NCBI GenBank assembly: GCA_036583965.1
Contig: JAZBQD010000015.1
Span: 21,171,310-21,235,309, forward strand
Source of the DNA: Prunella strophiata
Lineage: Eukaryota > Chordata > Aves > Passeriformes > Prunellidae
Length of the DNA stretch: 64,000 bases
Direction: 5' to 3'
This document shows positions 13,376 through 25,467 of the stretch, in pieces. The position numbers and the translations under genes were made by a program. Every line of letters begins with the position of its first letter. Positions within the stretch are counted from its first letter, which is position 1. Below the pieces are notes generated by a model. It was not told the DNA's origin. It saw nothing but the letters and a program-made list of their open reading frames with translations, and ran no database searches.

Positions 13376-15023
13376 CTAGAAAAAGAAGTACCTTGTGAAC
13401 CACTAAAACTCATAACATATTAATATGGAACTATGGCATTGTCATGAGAAACATGTTTTAAACTACATATTTGGAAATGTATAGAAGACAACTTGAAACA
13501 CTGATTGGAGCACAAATATTTTGCAAACAAATGGAAATGAAATGCTACATTCAGATTTGCACTTGTAATTCTTTATTTCAGTCCTGTTAGTCTGAGAAAA
13601 AGCTCTATGAAAACAAAAAAGTGAAATAAAACTAAGTTTCGAGTACCGTGATTGTTAGCTAACCAAAAACTATAGGAATAAACCTGGCTGATGACCAAAG
13701 TAAAATAATTATCTAAATGTTAAATGGAAACTGGAAAATTTTAGCAAGATATGAAGACCCAAAGACACTTATTAACCTTCATATAGTTCCAAAATACAGG
13801 ATGTATTGGTATTTCTACATTATTGCGCTTCTTCCTTACATTTTAAATACAAGATTTAACTGACTGCTACTGATTTTGAACTGTTGTGACTTTCAAGCAT
13901 ATCAATAAATGAGAAACTGCTCAAAATGTGAATCTGCTGACATATACAAAAATACAAAACTGTAGCCATTGAAACAAAGTTTGAAGGACTGCATCCTTAT
14001 TTTAATATTAGAAAAGAGTGATAGTGTCTTAATCCACATGGATTCTGGAACATATGAATAGTCTATTGTCTTTGTTGTTACTTTTTTATTAATGCAAGCA
14101 AGAAAAGACAAAATTATTAAAAGCAATTCAATTCTCAATGTTGGTATACAGTTGGCCCCTAACATTTTGCTGTAACATCAGCTGCTATGTAAATTGCAGA
14201 TGCATCCCAGTTGACAAAAGCAGAATATTTCTACCACTGATTTTGCAGACGGTTATCATTTAAAGATTACAAAGTTTTTTTCTAAAGATCAGACATTAGG
14301 ATTACACGCATCTTAATTTTTGTGTAATTTAATTTTGTTCGTATTGGAGTGAAAATGTAATCCATATAGCTGTGTAATGAGAAACCTCACACATTGCATT
14401 AGGAATCTCTGTGGGAAACAAATTCGTGTGAGGCGGGCAATGTGCTTGTAAATTTTCTCCAATAGAAAACAGATCACTGAATCAAGCAGTGTGCAATATG
14501 TGCACTCATACAAAACCCCAAAACAAACAGAAAAATCATTTAATTGAAGGAGAATGGCTTCCAAACGCCTTCACCATTTTCCACTATAAAAGTAAATTAA
14601 AGTAAGACAATCAACTATTTAATCCTACTCCAGTGAAAACAATCCATTTATATATACAGTGGTATGCAAAGTTAATAGAAAAATACTGATTTCAATGACA
14701 AACAGAACTCTCATCTCTCCTCCTCCCTCTGAATGTACAGTCATTAGCTTGTCTCCAAAAGCACTAAAAGGTTTTTTAGGAATATGTAATATGCCACCTT
14801 GGCATACCCTCTAGTTATAACAACAACAAAAATCCCAATCAGCTTTGAAAAGACAACCTTTACACCACAGAAATAACTCCCACTTGCATACAGAGAGTGG
14901 ATCTGAAGTTTTGTTAACTTTCATCAGGACATTTTACATTACTTATTTTCAAAATCTTGCAATTTATCTGATACAACTTTCATAAGGCATAGCCATCTGC
15001 AGCTTTCTCATGACAGCAACTGT

Positions 15024-15656
15024 TGAGCCATGATTTGGCAATTCTGGATGTAACATTGCAAGAACATTGACTTGCCAAAGTGAAGCAAGAATTTCTGAAG
15101 AATGAATGCAGACAATACAGGACAGTACAAAAGACAATAGGATGGAAATACTGCCTGAAGAAGCTGTATCTATTTCTGAACCACTGAAGAAATGGATCAG
15201 CAAAATATAATAAGTTACACTACTAGTCAAAGAGTGAAAAACATCAAGGCTATCACAGCCAGATAAAGCTGGAAAAAATTATGACCAAATATTGAGTGCT
15301 GATCTGGACAATGAAACAGCTGTTTTATCTTTGCTCACTGAAATCAAGCCTGATGTTGCGCTGATGACGCCCAGTACAATCTTGTCAGGTTTTTGGCAAA
15401 AGATTTCTGGTTAAAAGAATCCAGAAGATGAAAGCTCAGTGCTGAACTAGATGGAAAAGGATCATCAAGATTTGGGGTTTAGCCACAAACTGATGAGGAA
15501 ATTGTGGCTTGGGAAATAGCAGATGACAAGAGCCCCACAGCTGTAAGAGCAGGCAAATCTGATGGGAAAGAAGACACTGCAGGCTGGTGCTATCATAAGC
15601 ATTTCATCACAAGAATCCAAAAAGCCAGTTATAAAGTAGGATGTAGTAAATCTTAA
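15024..15656 (+). pseudogene. Coding-like broken stretch, family not recognised (possible processed pseudogene)
   Basis: Plus-strand reading frames here look like protein rather than chance. One frame reads MEILPEEAVSISEPLKKW (15142-15195), then meets stops. It reopens over 58 codons (15238-15411), including PDKAGKNYDQILSADLDNE and KPDVALMTPSTILSG. The sense then moves to a neighbouring frame: LAKDFWLKESRR, then SAELDGKGSSRFGV, a stop, and DEEIVAWEIADDKSPTAVRA continuing to a stop near 15656. Acidic and serine-rich composition and continuity across the frame change suggest a decayed copy of a real coding sequence with several stops and at least one frameshift. I cannot name the parent. No poly-A tail or terminal repeats are visible. 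A minus-strand frame at 14964-15230 is also open, so direction is not certain. A protein search of all frames would settle it. Confidence 0.35.
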
Positions 15657-18600
15657 ATACACCTACTTGGGATTGAGCTTTATGGTTACTAATTGGTAGT
15701 GTTATAGAAGATAAAGAACATGTAACAAAGTTCTGGAGCTACGGCAGCTTTTTTATGAGACTGTTTTGTTGACACAAAGTCAAAACCAGATTCTGTTCTA
15801 GAATACTGACAGTTTTATCAATGCAATAATGTTTTGTGGCAATTATATACAGAATACTAAAACAATAACACTTCACATATTTCAAAAGAAAAAAGGTTAC
15901 TACTTTTCAAATGTAATTAGGTTTTTAAGCAGGTTTTTGGAAAACTATAGAAAAGCAATCCTTTTCTAAATTTAATCTTTATTGGCACAAATAATCTGAC
16001 ACATTACATACCACTGTTAAGTAGGTGTACACAAAACACACACATATATATGCCATTTAAGCATGCAAATAGATCAACAGATACCAATTTTAGATTTTTT
16101 TTTTACTTCATACTATGTGGTCAACATGACTTTGGAAATGATAAAGATCTAAAATAAGAGAAAGGCTCGGAAAAGTAATAGCTAAAAAACAGCTTGCCAA
16201 AAATACAACGAGCCAAGTATTTCCTGATTTATGTGGAGACATGCCAACTAACTATACCTAAAATATCTATTAAGAGACTAATCTGCCTTAGGTGAATTAA
16301 TATTTCATTTTCCTTGGGATTTTTTTGTAATTAAATATTTTATTTATAAATTACAATTTCCCACCAATGTGAGGCTGAAGAGACTGTAGGCAGATCTGGA
16401 AGCATGAGAAATGAGTTTTACAGAAAACTTGAACAATTGAACAGGCAAAGAACTTTCATTCAAGGGATGCCTATACAGTCACCTCCCTGATAACAAACCA
16501 AAAGCAAAAGAATATTCCAAGATAGGAACCTAAATATTATCACTGGCTTGTGAAATGTGAAATTCAAAAGCTTGAGCCCAGACATGAATGGCTGTCCTTG
16601 AGATGGTACAGAACCCAGTTATCCCACATGGTGGGTGCTGCATGCACACAGACTGATGTTTACACCTGCAGTAGCTTGCAGCTAGCAAGCAGGAAGAAAA
16701 ATCAACAAAGTCTTTGGAGTGGGGATGGATGGCAGTTCTGCTGAACACACAGTGTTTATTGAACATCTGAGATCACTGTCATGCAATCACTATCTAGCTC
16801 AGAGAAGAATATTTACATTTGCTTACAAGACTGTAAGCAAAAACTGTACCAGAATGAGCTGTGATAGCAAGGAAGATCCACCCTGTCTACCTTGCAACAA
16901 GTTCTAATGACATGAAAATGCAATCACTGCTTGACTACTGAGTTACATTTAATTGTTTTGATTTCTAAGATTACTAGTACACCTAAATTGTTTCAGAGAG
17001 TTCAAATAAAGCAAGGCATTAGGCCTCGTTCCCAATTAAAATTAAATGAATGAATAAAGTTGCATTAATTAACAGACTTGCTTCACCCCTGGGGTGCACA
17101 AAACCACCATTCTTTCCTGGCATGTGGACTTGCTAATTCAGATGAAATTCTATGACTGCTTCAAGTAAGCACTTCAGGTATTGGAAAAGTGTTCTGCTGA
17201 GATACAAGACTGATAACTGATTAGCTGTAATGTTTCCAAATTATGTGATGGGCTGATATCAGCCAAGAAACCCCTCATTTTCACCAACTGATGAAAGCAT
17301 TCCATCAGCAGTTTCAAGGGGCCTCTGAAAGCAGAAGATACAAGGTTTGAGTTCCATGTAGCTTTAATTCCTTAAGCAAGAAGCAACTTCATTTCTGTAC
17401 CCTCCAGAAACTTAAATGCCTTCCATGGGGTAAGAGGTGACAGATCCTGATAGGGATAAACAAAGTGCTTCTGACCTGCAAGCAATATCAGAAATCAAGA
17501 TCTATTACAATTTGAGAAGTCTCTGTGTACCAAGAAGATAATTATATCTACTATAGGAACATGCTTGTTTTATCAAACCATTTCCAGCTAAAAAAGAAAA
17601 ACGAGGCAACATAGCTCTGCCCACAACAGCCAGCTATGCTGCAAGATGGAATAATCCCAAATTTGGGAACTAAAACTTCCTCTTACATTCTGTCATTCAT
17701 TCATTGCCACTCATTAGCAGACACATTTGGCTCTTAAAGCATCAAGGATGTGCAATATTCCAAAAGTCATTCTAAGACAGAACAATTTAGAGGATCTACT
17801 TGTTCTACAAGAGTCCACTGATCAAGTCATAAAGATAAAAGTATTTCATCTTAGTCAAAAATTCCAGGGAGATCTCTGATGCAGAATTCTGAATGAAATA
17901 CCACCCAAAGTACGACATCAAGATTGGTATTACCCTCAGTTCACAATGAACTTTCCATAAAGCAGTGAAAGGCTTTTGTTACACAGTAGAATTCCTAAGA
18001 TAATGGTAAAGAGAAAATGAGCAAAGAAAAAGCAGAGTTGAAGAAAAAAAACTTTATTAAATTGAATTGTTAATGACTGATTTTTTAATTTACCTACTGA
18101 GAAAAAATTCTTGGGTTTGAATTGGGATACGCAGTCTTCCATGGAGCAGATGTTCAAGCAAAGGAGAAATCTGGATTCTGAAATTACATTCCAGTGTTTT
18201 AAAGCATGATGAATCTGGAGGAAGGGCAATGTCTTTCTCTTGGTTGTTTCTATGTATGACTAAGAATGTTCACCCTGACCTCCAGGGTTTAGATCTACTC
18301 TGTTACTGAAATGCTCCTTAAATTAGGCAGTAACACACACACATGTATGGAGCAGTCCAAAAAAATGGACAGAAATATGAGCAACACACATCTATATTAG
18401 ACATCTATGAGTACATATTTTTGATAATTGACTTTCCCTAAAATTACTCATTTTAGCTCACAGAAATCAATAATGTAAGAAAAGTATTGACAAGTTACAA
18501 AGGCTTTACATTAATGTGCATTTGACAAAGATGACACACACTGATTTATAAATTTATTGCAAAAAGTATCACACATACTGACTGTCCCATATCAAAGTAA

Positions 18601-18750
18601 AGCTAAGGCCTGTCATCAAGTAAAAGAAACTCTTAAAATTTTTATCTTGCAAAGATAAGTATGGGCTTTTAAAAGAGAGCAAATATACAAAAACCCACAT
18701 TGGTCTACAAAAATAAAACAAGTCACAGCTGAAAAAGTCTTTAAAAATGG

Positions 18751-18880
18751 TCATAATAAAACATTAAAGAATACCTGAAAATTACTAGAAACAAGGCCTT
18801 GCAGCCACAAGATTCACCAGGAAAAAAATCTTCCCAAAAAAGTCAAAATAAAATATTAAATTACTGGAAACAAGGCCTCT
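18751..18880. repeat. Imperfect two-copy tandem duplication
   Basis: ATTACTAGAAACAAGGCCT at 18781 recurs as ATTACTGGAAACAAGGCCT at 18860. Each is preceded by a related segment (TCATAATAAAACATTAA at 18751, TCAAAATAAAATATTAA at 18843). The spacing differs between the two blocks (79 and 92 bp), so a deletion followed the duplication. Confidence 0.55.
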
Positions 18881-20821
18881 AAACTTGGCTATGTTTTGCT
18901 TTTCATTTGGGAGTCATTGTTAACAAGCTATAAACAACATGAGTACAAGAAGTCACTCCATAGTGGTATCTTTGCTAAATTCTGGTCAAATTAACCTTTC
19001 ATAAGCATTTATAAAGAATTTACCCTCTCAACAGTGCATTTAGACTAAAGAAACACAAGGGGTTTAGGCAGATGAGCAATTGGTGCACAAACTACTCCCA
19101 CACTGAGTGTCACTACACTCACAGCTCATTTTACAAAAACAACCCATACAGACTAAAATATTCTTAAAATATGAATAACAGCCTTGGTTATCACACCAGT
19201 TGTACAATTCTTAGCTGCTGGGCAGCAAGGTGCAAAGAGAGCTTTGCCTAGCAACAGTAATAAATGAAGAGGGGTGATTCTCACAGGGCTGCATGTACCC
19301 CAAAGCCCAGCACAGCAGTCACTGCTCTGTTCCAGCTGAATAAAATGGCACTGAGGCCAAGGAGACATTGAAATGTTATAAGTTTTGTAGAAGTGCAGCT
19401 TATTATTTCTAACTTGTTAAAACCAGTTACAACAGGCATGGTGAATGTTTAAGCAGATATAAAGTACATGTAGTACCAAATTGGCACTATAAACCTAAAC
19501 CTAAAATCCCAGAAAAATAGTTAAAAGGCAAACAAAAATGAAGAAGTTCACATGTAAAGGTGTCCCATCCCTGTGGGGAGCCAGACAATCTCTGCCCCAT
19601 CCTGTATGAAAGCAGAAGTTTACATGACTATAGTTGTACTGATAGATAAATAAATAAATACTTCCATTTAACTTATTTTATCAAGTACTAACATTATGAG
19701 TTTAATGTGTACACAGGGCCAAATGTACTGAAAGGTTTTCTAACTCTGTGTTTTCAGATAGAACTCACAACTTTGACTTACTCAAAATGACAGAGCAAAA
19801 GCAATGTCTTAAAACTTAAAATGTCTTAATATTTAAGATCTCTGAATCATATAAAGAACTAAAGAAAGTATTTTCTTTTCTTTTTCTGTTGTAATTGTGT
19901 GAGACTGACAGAACAGAGGAAGATAAGAGCTTTACCAATCAATAACATTTTGACCATAACTCTTGCTCGAAAGCATTGTATCTTACTTATGGCTGTTTAA
20001 TGTTCAAAAATTAGAAAGGTTTTATAGAGCATTTTTGTTTGATTATACTAGTTAGATTATGGTAACAAGCTGAATTTTTACAAAAAATAAGGCACAAGGC
20101 CTAACTTTGGCTAGAATTTTTATTCTAGGATAATTACAGCATTATATAAGGGAAAAAAAGTCACTGGTTAAGCATGATTTATTACAGGTATAGTTTTCTT
20201 TCCAAATAAAGTTTCTTCATGACTGCTACAGACAATTTAATTTGTACTATTACATGCAGTCCATTACCACAGTCATGTTAACAATGCAAATGGTATGACA
20301 TTGACAGTTGAGTTTATAAACTCACATTTAAAATTATTTCAAATTGCTAAGACATTTTAAATGCTAATAACATTAGGACTGTGATAGAGTAATTTTAATC
20401 TGAAATACATGATGAAAAAATTTAGAAGGCTGTATGAGGTAATGACATGAGTTACAAAATAAATACTTAAACAAAATTTGGCTAAAAATTTTGCCACTGA
20501 TGATCAAAACCAGGGACAAACAAATTTCCTAAAGTAGACACTTAACCCATCTAGTCACCCAGTATCAAAAGAGAAAGAAAGCACTGACTAACAGCTGATT
20601 AAATACACTGATGTTAAAGACAGACTTTAATACAAACACTTAAAATAAGCAGGATAAGCAGGATTTATTACATTTTGGAAGAGTACGTAACAATAAAAAG
20701 TAGATAAATGATTTGTTTTGCAGAAGACGTACATCAGGAAATGTGCTATTCCTGTTATGATGCAGGAATGAAGAATAACTCAATACATTTAAAAACAGAG
20801 TGAATTTATTAAAACAATAAT

Positions 20822-20848
20822 AAAGCTTCACTCTCACAGTGAAGCTTT
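20822..20848. repeat. Perfect hairpin, 11 bp arms, 5 nt loop
   Basis: AAAGCTTCACT (20822-20832) and AGTGAAGCTTT (20838-20848) are exact reverse complements around CTCAC. The stem is short for a microRNA precursor and no function is claimed. Confidence 0.85.
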
Positions 20849-21761
20849 TCAGATGCTGGTGCAGAATGAGCTTAATGGGACTCAAATTAATGTTTGACAA
20901 TAACTATCTAACAAGGTAATTTGGACACAAGAAACAAATGTTTACAAGTAACATTTATCCTCCCACTTCAGGGCCCAGAATGAAACTTCTCTGATGTGCA
21001 CAGTGTTCTATAGTTATGAGACAAATATTGAGATTTTTACATTTGTCACCTAATAACTGACCACTTGTAATCACTGGTGACATGAAACACCAGTCTGAGT
21101 AGCTATAGGACATTTAAGTTCTAGGAAATTCTGCCAGACAACAGTTATAAGTTTAGTTTAAGGGAAAACCAGTGTTCTTTTCAGGTCAGGAATATGTGGC
21201 ATGAAAATTCTTAGGGTTAAGAACATTTCAAGGAAACCCACTGCACCATGCAGACCCCCAGCCTTGGCTTCTTCTGTCTTTGTCAGGCACATTGTATGCA
21301 AATACCTATTTTGACATCATATGCAGAATCTGCTACAGCACTCACTTCTGTCAAGTTATGAACTGTATGGTTCATCTCCTATTAAAATGGGGTTGAATAA
21401 TTATAATTAGTTATGCAATTATTTGATAGACCACCACAAATTTTAAAATACATGTACTATTCATGACTCAAGGCTTATAAGGTTTCAGTAGTTAAGAATA
21501 GTTGGAAAATAATAATCTTAGAAGGTGATCACAAACCCATCTTCTTTGTTCTTTTAATTAAAAATGAAAAAGTTGTGAAATTAATATTTTAATATGCCAA
21601 CTAAACATTTTAAATAATTCAAAGTAAGATCAACAGTACATGCACAACAAACTACACGGAAGTGGTAACAAAGTACAGATGCTTGGAAAAATGAACTACT
21701 TGGCATGTATGGAAGTGAAAGCTTCCCCTCTCCCCATCCCTTTTCCTCCTAAAACACATAC

Positions 21762-21871
21762 CTGCTGAATGTGCCTGCTAACTCGTTTCTGAGGTTGGTA
21801 GATAAGCCACGTATACAGGACTGGATCAACATTAATTGCTAATCCTTGTACACTGGACAAGAGAACAGCAC
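21762..21871 (-). CDS. VPS13B: VPS13B internal coding exon (first of three seen)
   Basis: Minus-strand exon of 110 nt. The acceptor is a T-rich tract ending TGTGCAG above 21871 and the donor is GTATGT at 21761-21756. It enters in phase 1: the preceding exon must end in G, giving a glycine codon as in the human protein. It leaves in phase 0 after CAGCAG. The translation is AVLLSSVQGLAINVDP followed by VLYTWLIYQPQKRVSRHIQQ. It matches the human segment around residues 942-978 at about 30 of 36 positions from memory, and the LYTWLIYQPQKR core is unmistakable. The next exon, at 13375, joins directly in frame. The exon carrying the segment just before it in the human protein (ending MDYCHNS) should lie upstream. 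I searched the rest of the window for its reverse complement and did not find it, so the upstream intron is probably longer than 42 kb. Confidence 0.97.
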
Positions 21872-24023
21872 CTGCACACCATAAAAAAGAGAGAAAAATT
21901 TAAACTACTTGCTCAACAATCTCCTTATATGTATTCAGTTCTCTTGCACACAAATAATCTTTAATGCAGACTTTTATTTGGCTTGGATTACATACATGAT
22001 AAATAATAATACTTAAAGAATAAACTTCAATAATATATTCAAAGTGAGAAACTTACCAGCACTATATGCACACATAAAAAAATGCAGCAACTTGCATATT
22101 GATTTGCTTATTACAACTTTTTGTCAGAAAAATGTTTGTTTTCACAGAATTGCTTATGCAACTGAATACACACAGCACCTTCCCTCAAATTCTCAGCCAA
22201 CATTAACACTCCTGCAAAAAATGAGTCAGTAAGACCCTTGACAGAAAGAGAAGAATATAATAAAGGACTCCCCACTACCTCAATTAAAAAAACCCCCATG
22301 GTCTAGGACAGTGAGTTCTTTTAATAAGGACAGGCCTGCTTTACACTAGCTCTGCCCAAAGTTCAGGACAAACATTTTTCATGTAAACATGGTCATGAAT
22401 ATTCTTTAGAGGATGAGTTAGGCAAAATAAGGCAAATTTTTTAACTGACAACACTGGCAGCCTCCATACTGTGAACTCTTAGGATTTTCCTAAGCTTTAC
22501 AATATATCTTATTTTCTTTAAATCTCACATTCTAGGACCTAGGATTACAAGACAGGGCTACTTTATTTCTTAAAAGTAAACTTCTAGTTTTCTCATGTTT
22601 GTGAAGAAAACCTTACATGGAAAATGCTAAGGCTCAAAATAGGAGAAAAACTATGTCAGTACCCTAAAAATGTTAGCATATACATCAAACCATGGACACT
22701 AAAACCCTAATTATGAAGCACTACCTCCATTAAACCTGCAGTTAAAAATCTGATTATACATTGATGAGGTTTTTTTTCTAATAGTGCAGATAATGTATCT
22801 ATTGCAGCAGAATGTAATTACAGAGCTGTACAAATCAGAAGCAAATAGGTCAATGGAATACAAAGGTATCAACTATGCTGAAAAAGTGTAGCAAGTATCT
22901 TTTCACGTAACCTTTGCAATTTTACTACAAATTGATATATGAAATAATGAAATAAGTAACAAAATAAATTTAAAACAGAAATCCTGGTTACTGGAAGATC
23001 CCATCACCAAATTCCACAGAATTACAGTAGTTCTATAATACCAAGAATCATAGTTCCTAAAGCAATATACACTATATTTACTCTGTGGTATACAATGTAA
23101 TTATGCAGCAATCTGAATTTAATAATAAATTCAAATACATTCAGAAAGCTTGACACAGAATTCAATGTACTTTCCAAAAAACAGTAAAAACATGTGCCTC
23201 AAAAGACACATCAGCAAAACTGTAAATGGGAAATTAATTAAAAAAATATAAGTTATGAGTTTATTGTATATAACAAAATTTTAAAGCCAGCTGAATTCCA
23301 AATGGCAGAAGACCCACCAACCTGACACAAGCAAAGCCTGATGAGCACAATGGGAAAATGGCAGTCAAGAAACACACAAAGATAAATCATCTGCCTAGCC
23401 CAGGCTTGGAGCTGGAACACACACTGTGAGGAACTCCTATACACAGACTAGTCCATGTGAGCTGAAGGTTTTAAATGTCAGTAATAAACCTTAGAAATAA
23501 ATCTGCAGTTAAAGGAAAAGCCAATGTCAAGCATAAATGGGTAACATGCAAGTAAGATCAGTGAATATGTCTTGTGGCAGGATGTGCAGGAAACTAGAAA
23601 AAGGAAGCAAAAGGTAACAGAGGATTGATAAAATATGTTACAATCATTATCTTTTATAAGATATTTATATGCCAATGTAAAAGACTCCTGCATCTTTAAG
23701 AGACATTGCCTGCTGTCAGCAATACTTAATGGAAGGTTTAATATACATGTGATAGGAAAAGTGGGAGACAGACCTCCCAATGAGTGCAGCACAAAGGCAG
23801 CCTACAGGCAAAGATCAACAGAAAATCCCACATTTCTGACTCCTGAAAAGAAAAATACAGTATTACTGCAGCACATCATTCTAGTAACTTAACAGTTTCA
23901 TGATTACTGAAAAAAAATAGCTACAACTAAGAAGTTCAATACAAGTAAGCCAAGCTTTGAACTGAAACCCTCCTTTCCCTTCAATGAAGTCAACATTAGC
24001 ACAATCCCATAAAATTCCACAGT

Positions 24024-24310
24024 AAGGCAGCACAAATAGTCAACATTTTTCCAGTTGTCTTTTAACAGCTTGTGCCTGAGATATCAAAAAAATAAAACAA
24101 AACAAGCAAAAAAAAAAAAACCTGGCAGAATTACTCAGATAAGCAGTTACATTATTTGCCTTTCAATTTGACTGTCAGGTAACTTCAGCTTCCTACTAAG
24201 CTACTTCTGTAACACTAAATTATTGAAATTTATTTCTGTGTTTGCTACTCAGCCACTATATTTAAGGGCAGTTTAATCACCTATGTGAAGTTGTTTTCCA
24301 TGTAACAGCT
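24024..24310. repeat. Tandem array, copy 1 (287 bp)
   Basis: First unit of a three-copy head-to-tail array; each unit begins AAGGCAGCACAAATAG. Copy 1 is 7 bp longer, mainly through an expanded A-rich run near 24085-24120. It differs from the others at several sites, for example CTGTCAGGTAAC where copies 2 and 3 have CTGTAAAGTAAC. Confidence 0.97.
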
Positions 24311-24590
24311 AAGGCAGCACAAATAGCAAACATTTTTCCAGTTGTCTTTTAATAGCTTGTGCCTGGGATATTAAAAAAATAAAACAAGCAAACAAAAAAG
24401 CCCGGCAGAATTACTCAGATAAGCAGTTACATTATTTGCCTTTCAATTTGACTGTAAAGTAACTTCAGCTTCCTACTAAGCTACTTCTGTAACACTAAAT
24501 TATTGAAATTTATTTCTGTGTTTGCTACTCAGCCACTATATTTAAGGGCAGTTTAATCACCTATGTGAAGTTGTTTTCCATGTAACAGCT
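24311..24590. repeat. Tandem array, copy 2 (280 bp)
   Basis: Second unit, directly abutting copy 1. It shares AGCAAACAAAAAAGCCCGGCAG with copy 3. It differs from both others at AATAGCTTGTGCCTGGGATATT, where they read AACAGCTTGTGCCTGAGATATC. Confidence 0.97.
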
Positions 24591-24870
24591 AAGGCAGCAC
24601 AAATAGCAAACATTTTTCCAGTTGTCTTTTAACAGCTTGTGCCTGAGATATCAAAAAAATAAAACAAGCAAACAAAAAAGCCCGGCAGAAGTACTCAGAT
24701 AAGCAGTTACATTATTTGCCTTTCAATTTGACTGTAAAGTAACTTCAGCTTCCTACTAAGCTACTTCTGTAACACTAAATTATTGAAATTTACTTCTGTG
24801 TTTGTTACTCAGCCACTATATTTAAGGGCAGTTTAATCACCTATGTAAAGTAGTCTTCCATGTAACAGTT
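24591..24870. repeat. Tandem array, copy 3 (280 bp)
   Basis: Third unit, ending ATGTAACAGTT where the internal units end ATGTAACAGCT. It shares most diagnostic sites with copy 2, and has private changes near its end (for example GTAAAGTAGTCTTCC). Overall divergence among the units is a few percent. The unit does not resemble CR1 or an LTR. Confidence 0.97.
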
Positions 24871-25284
24871 TTCTTGAAAATCAATATATTCAAAAAACTT
24901 TCTCAGATTTGCCTCCCTATTTTCATATAAAGAAATAAGAATCCTCCCAAGTTTTGCAGCAAGTTCTCACTAATTTGAGGATCAAGCTTGAAGCTGGCAG
25001 CAGACTTCTCAAATGCCTAAAAGAAAAAAATAATTGCTATTCTGTCTCTATCAAAATGCAATGCTCAAGTTCCCTGGATTTCATTAAGATTGTGGAGAAC
25101 TTTCTTTTCTTCCCCTCCCCTTTTCTCCTTTTAATTAAATTTACATTTCAGCAAAAAAGCAGACCTTAGTCCCATAGCATACTAGGGTTTCCTTTCCAGA
25201 TCTCAGTTCTGGCCAGAGTTATCTATTACATCTATCCAATAACAGATTTGAAAAATAAGTATTGGACCCAACACCGTGTAATCT

Positions 25285-25467
25285 TTAATGTTTGAGAATT
25301 TCCTGAGTCATGGTGTCATTTGCCAGGCTCAGCTTGGGCAAATAATTTCCTTCCTTCACAAACTTCCCACTCTCTCCTGAAGGAACAGAAGACAGGGAGG
25401 CTGCAGTCAGGCAGAGGAGGATGACAAAGGGAAGGCAGCAGAGCACAGCCATGCTTGGCACTCTCAT
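25285..25467 (-). CDS. Small open frame with signal-peptide-like start, unproven
   Basis: A minus-strand frame of 60 codons ends in TAA at 25285-25287. It begins at a weak-context ATG (25465-25467) and has a second ATG at 25450-25452 in good context (A at -3, G at +4). From the second start the product would open MAVLCCLPFVILLCLTAAS, a classic signal-peptide pattern: a hydrophobic core, then small residues suitable for cleavage. A short polar remainder of about 35 residues follows, including one N-linked glycosylation-type motif (NDT) and ending EILKH. The same frame stays open upstream to 25890 (201 codons in all) within a GC-richer patch. I recognise no family. It lies inside the VPS13B intron on the same strand. 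It could be a first exon, a decayed gene fragment or chance; no promoter is evident. Confidence 0.25.
   Translation of the reverse strand: MRVPSMAVLCCLPFVILLCLTAASLSSVPSGESGKFVKEGNYLPKLSLANDTMTQEILKH

Larger units (their letters stand above)
13376..21761 (-). other. VPS13B: VPS13B intron, complete, 8.4 kb
   Basis: Phase 0 intron between two certain exons. It holds the broken coding-like stretch at about 15024-15656, an imperfect duplication near 18751-18880 and a perfect hairpin at 20822-20848. The rest (13376-15020, 15660-18740 and 18890-20820) is AT-rich intron in which I see nothing definable. A chance ATGGATTAC lookalike near 14350 is not an exon. Confidence 0.9.

Noticed and set aside
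14341..14366. Minus-strand ATGGATTAC lookalike of the VPS13B MDY segment
   Set aside because: It lies on the wrong side of the exon at 21762 (downstream in the gene) and lacks flanking matches and splice sites.
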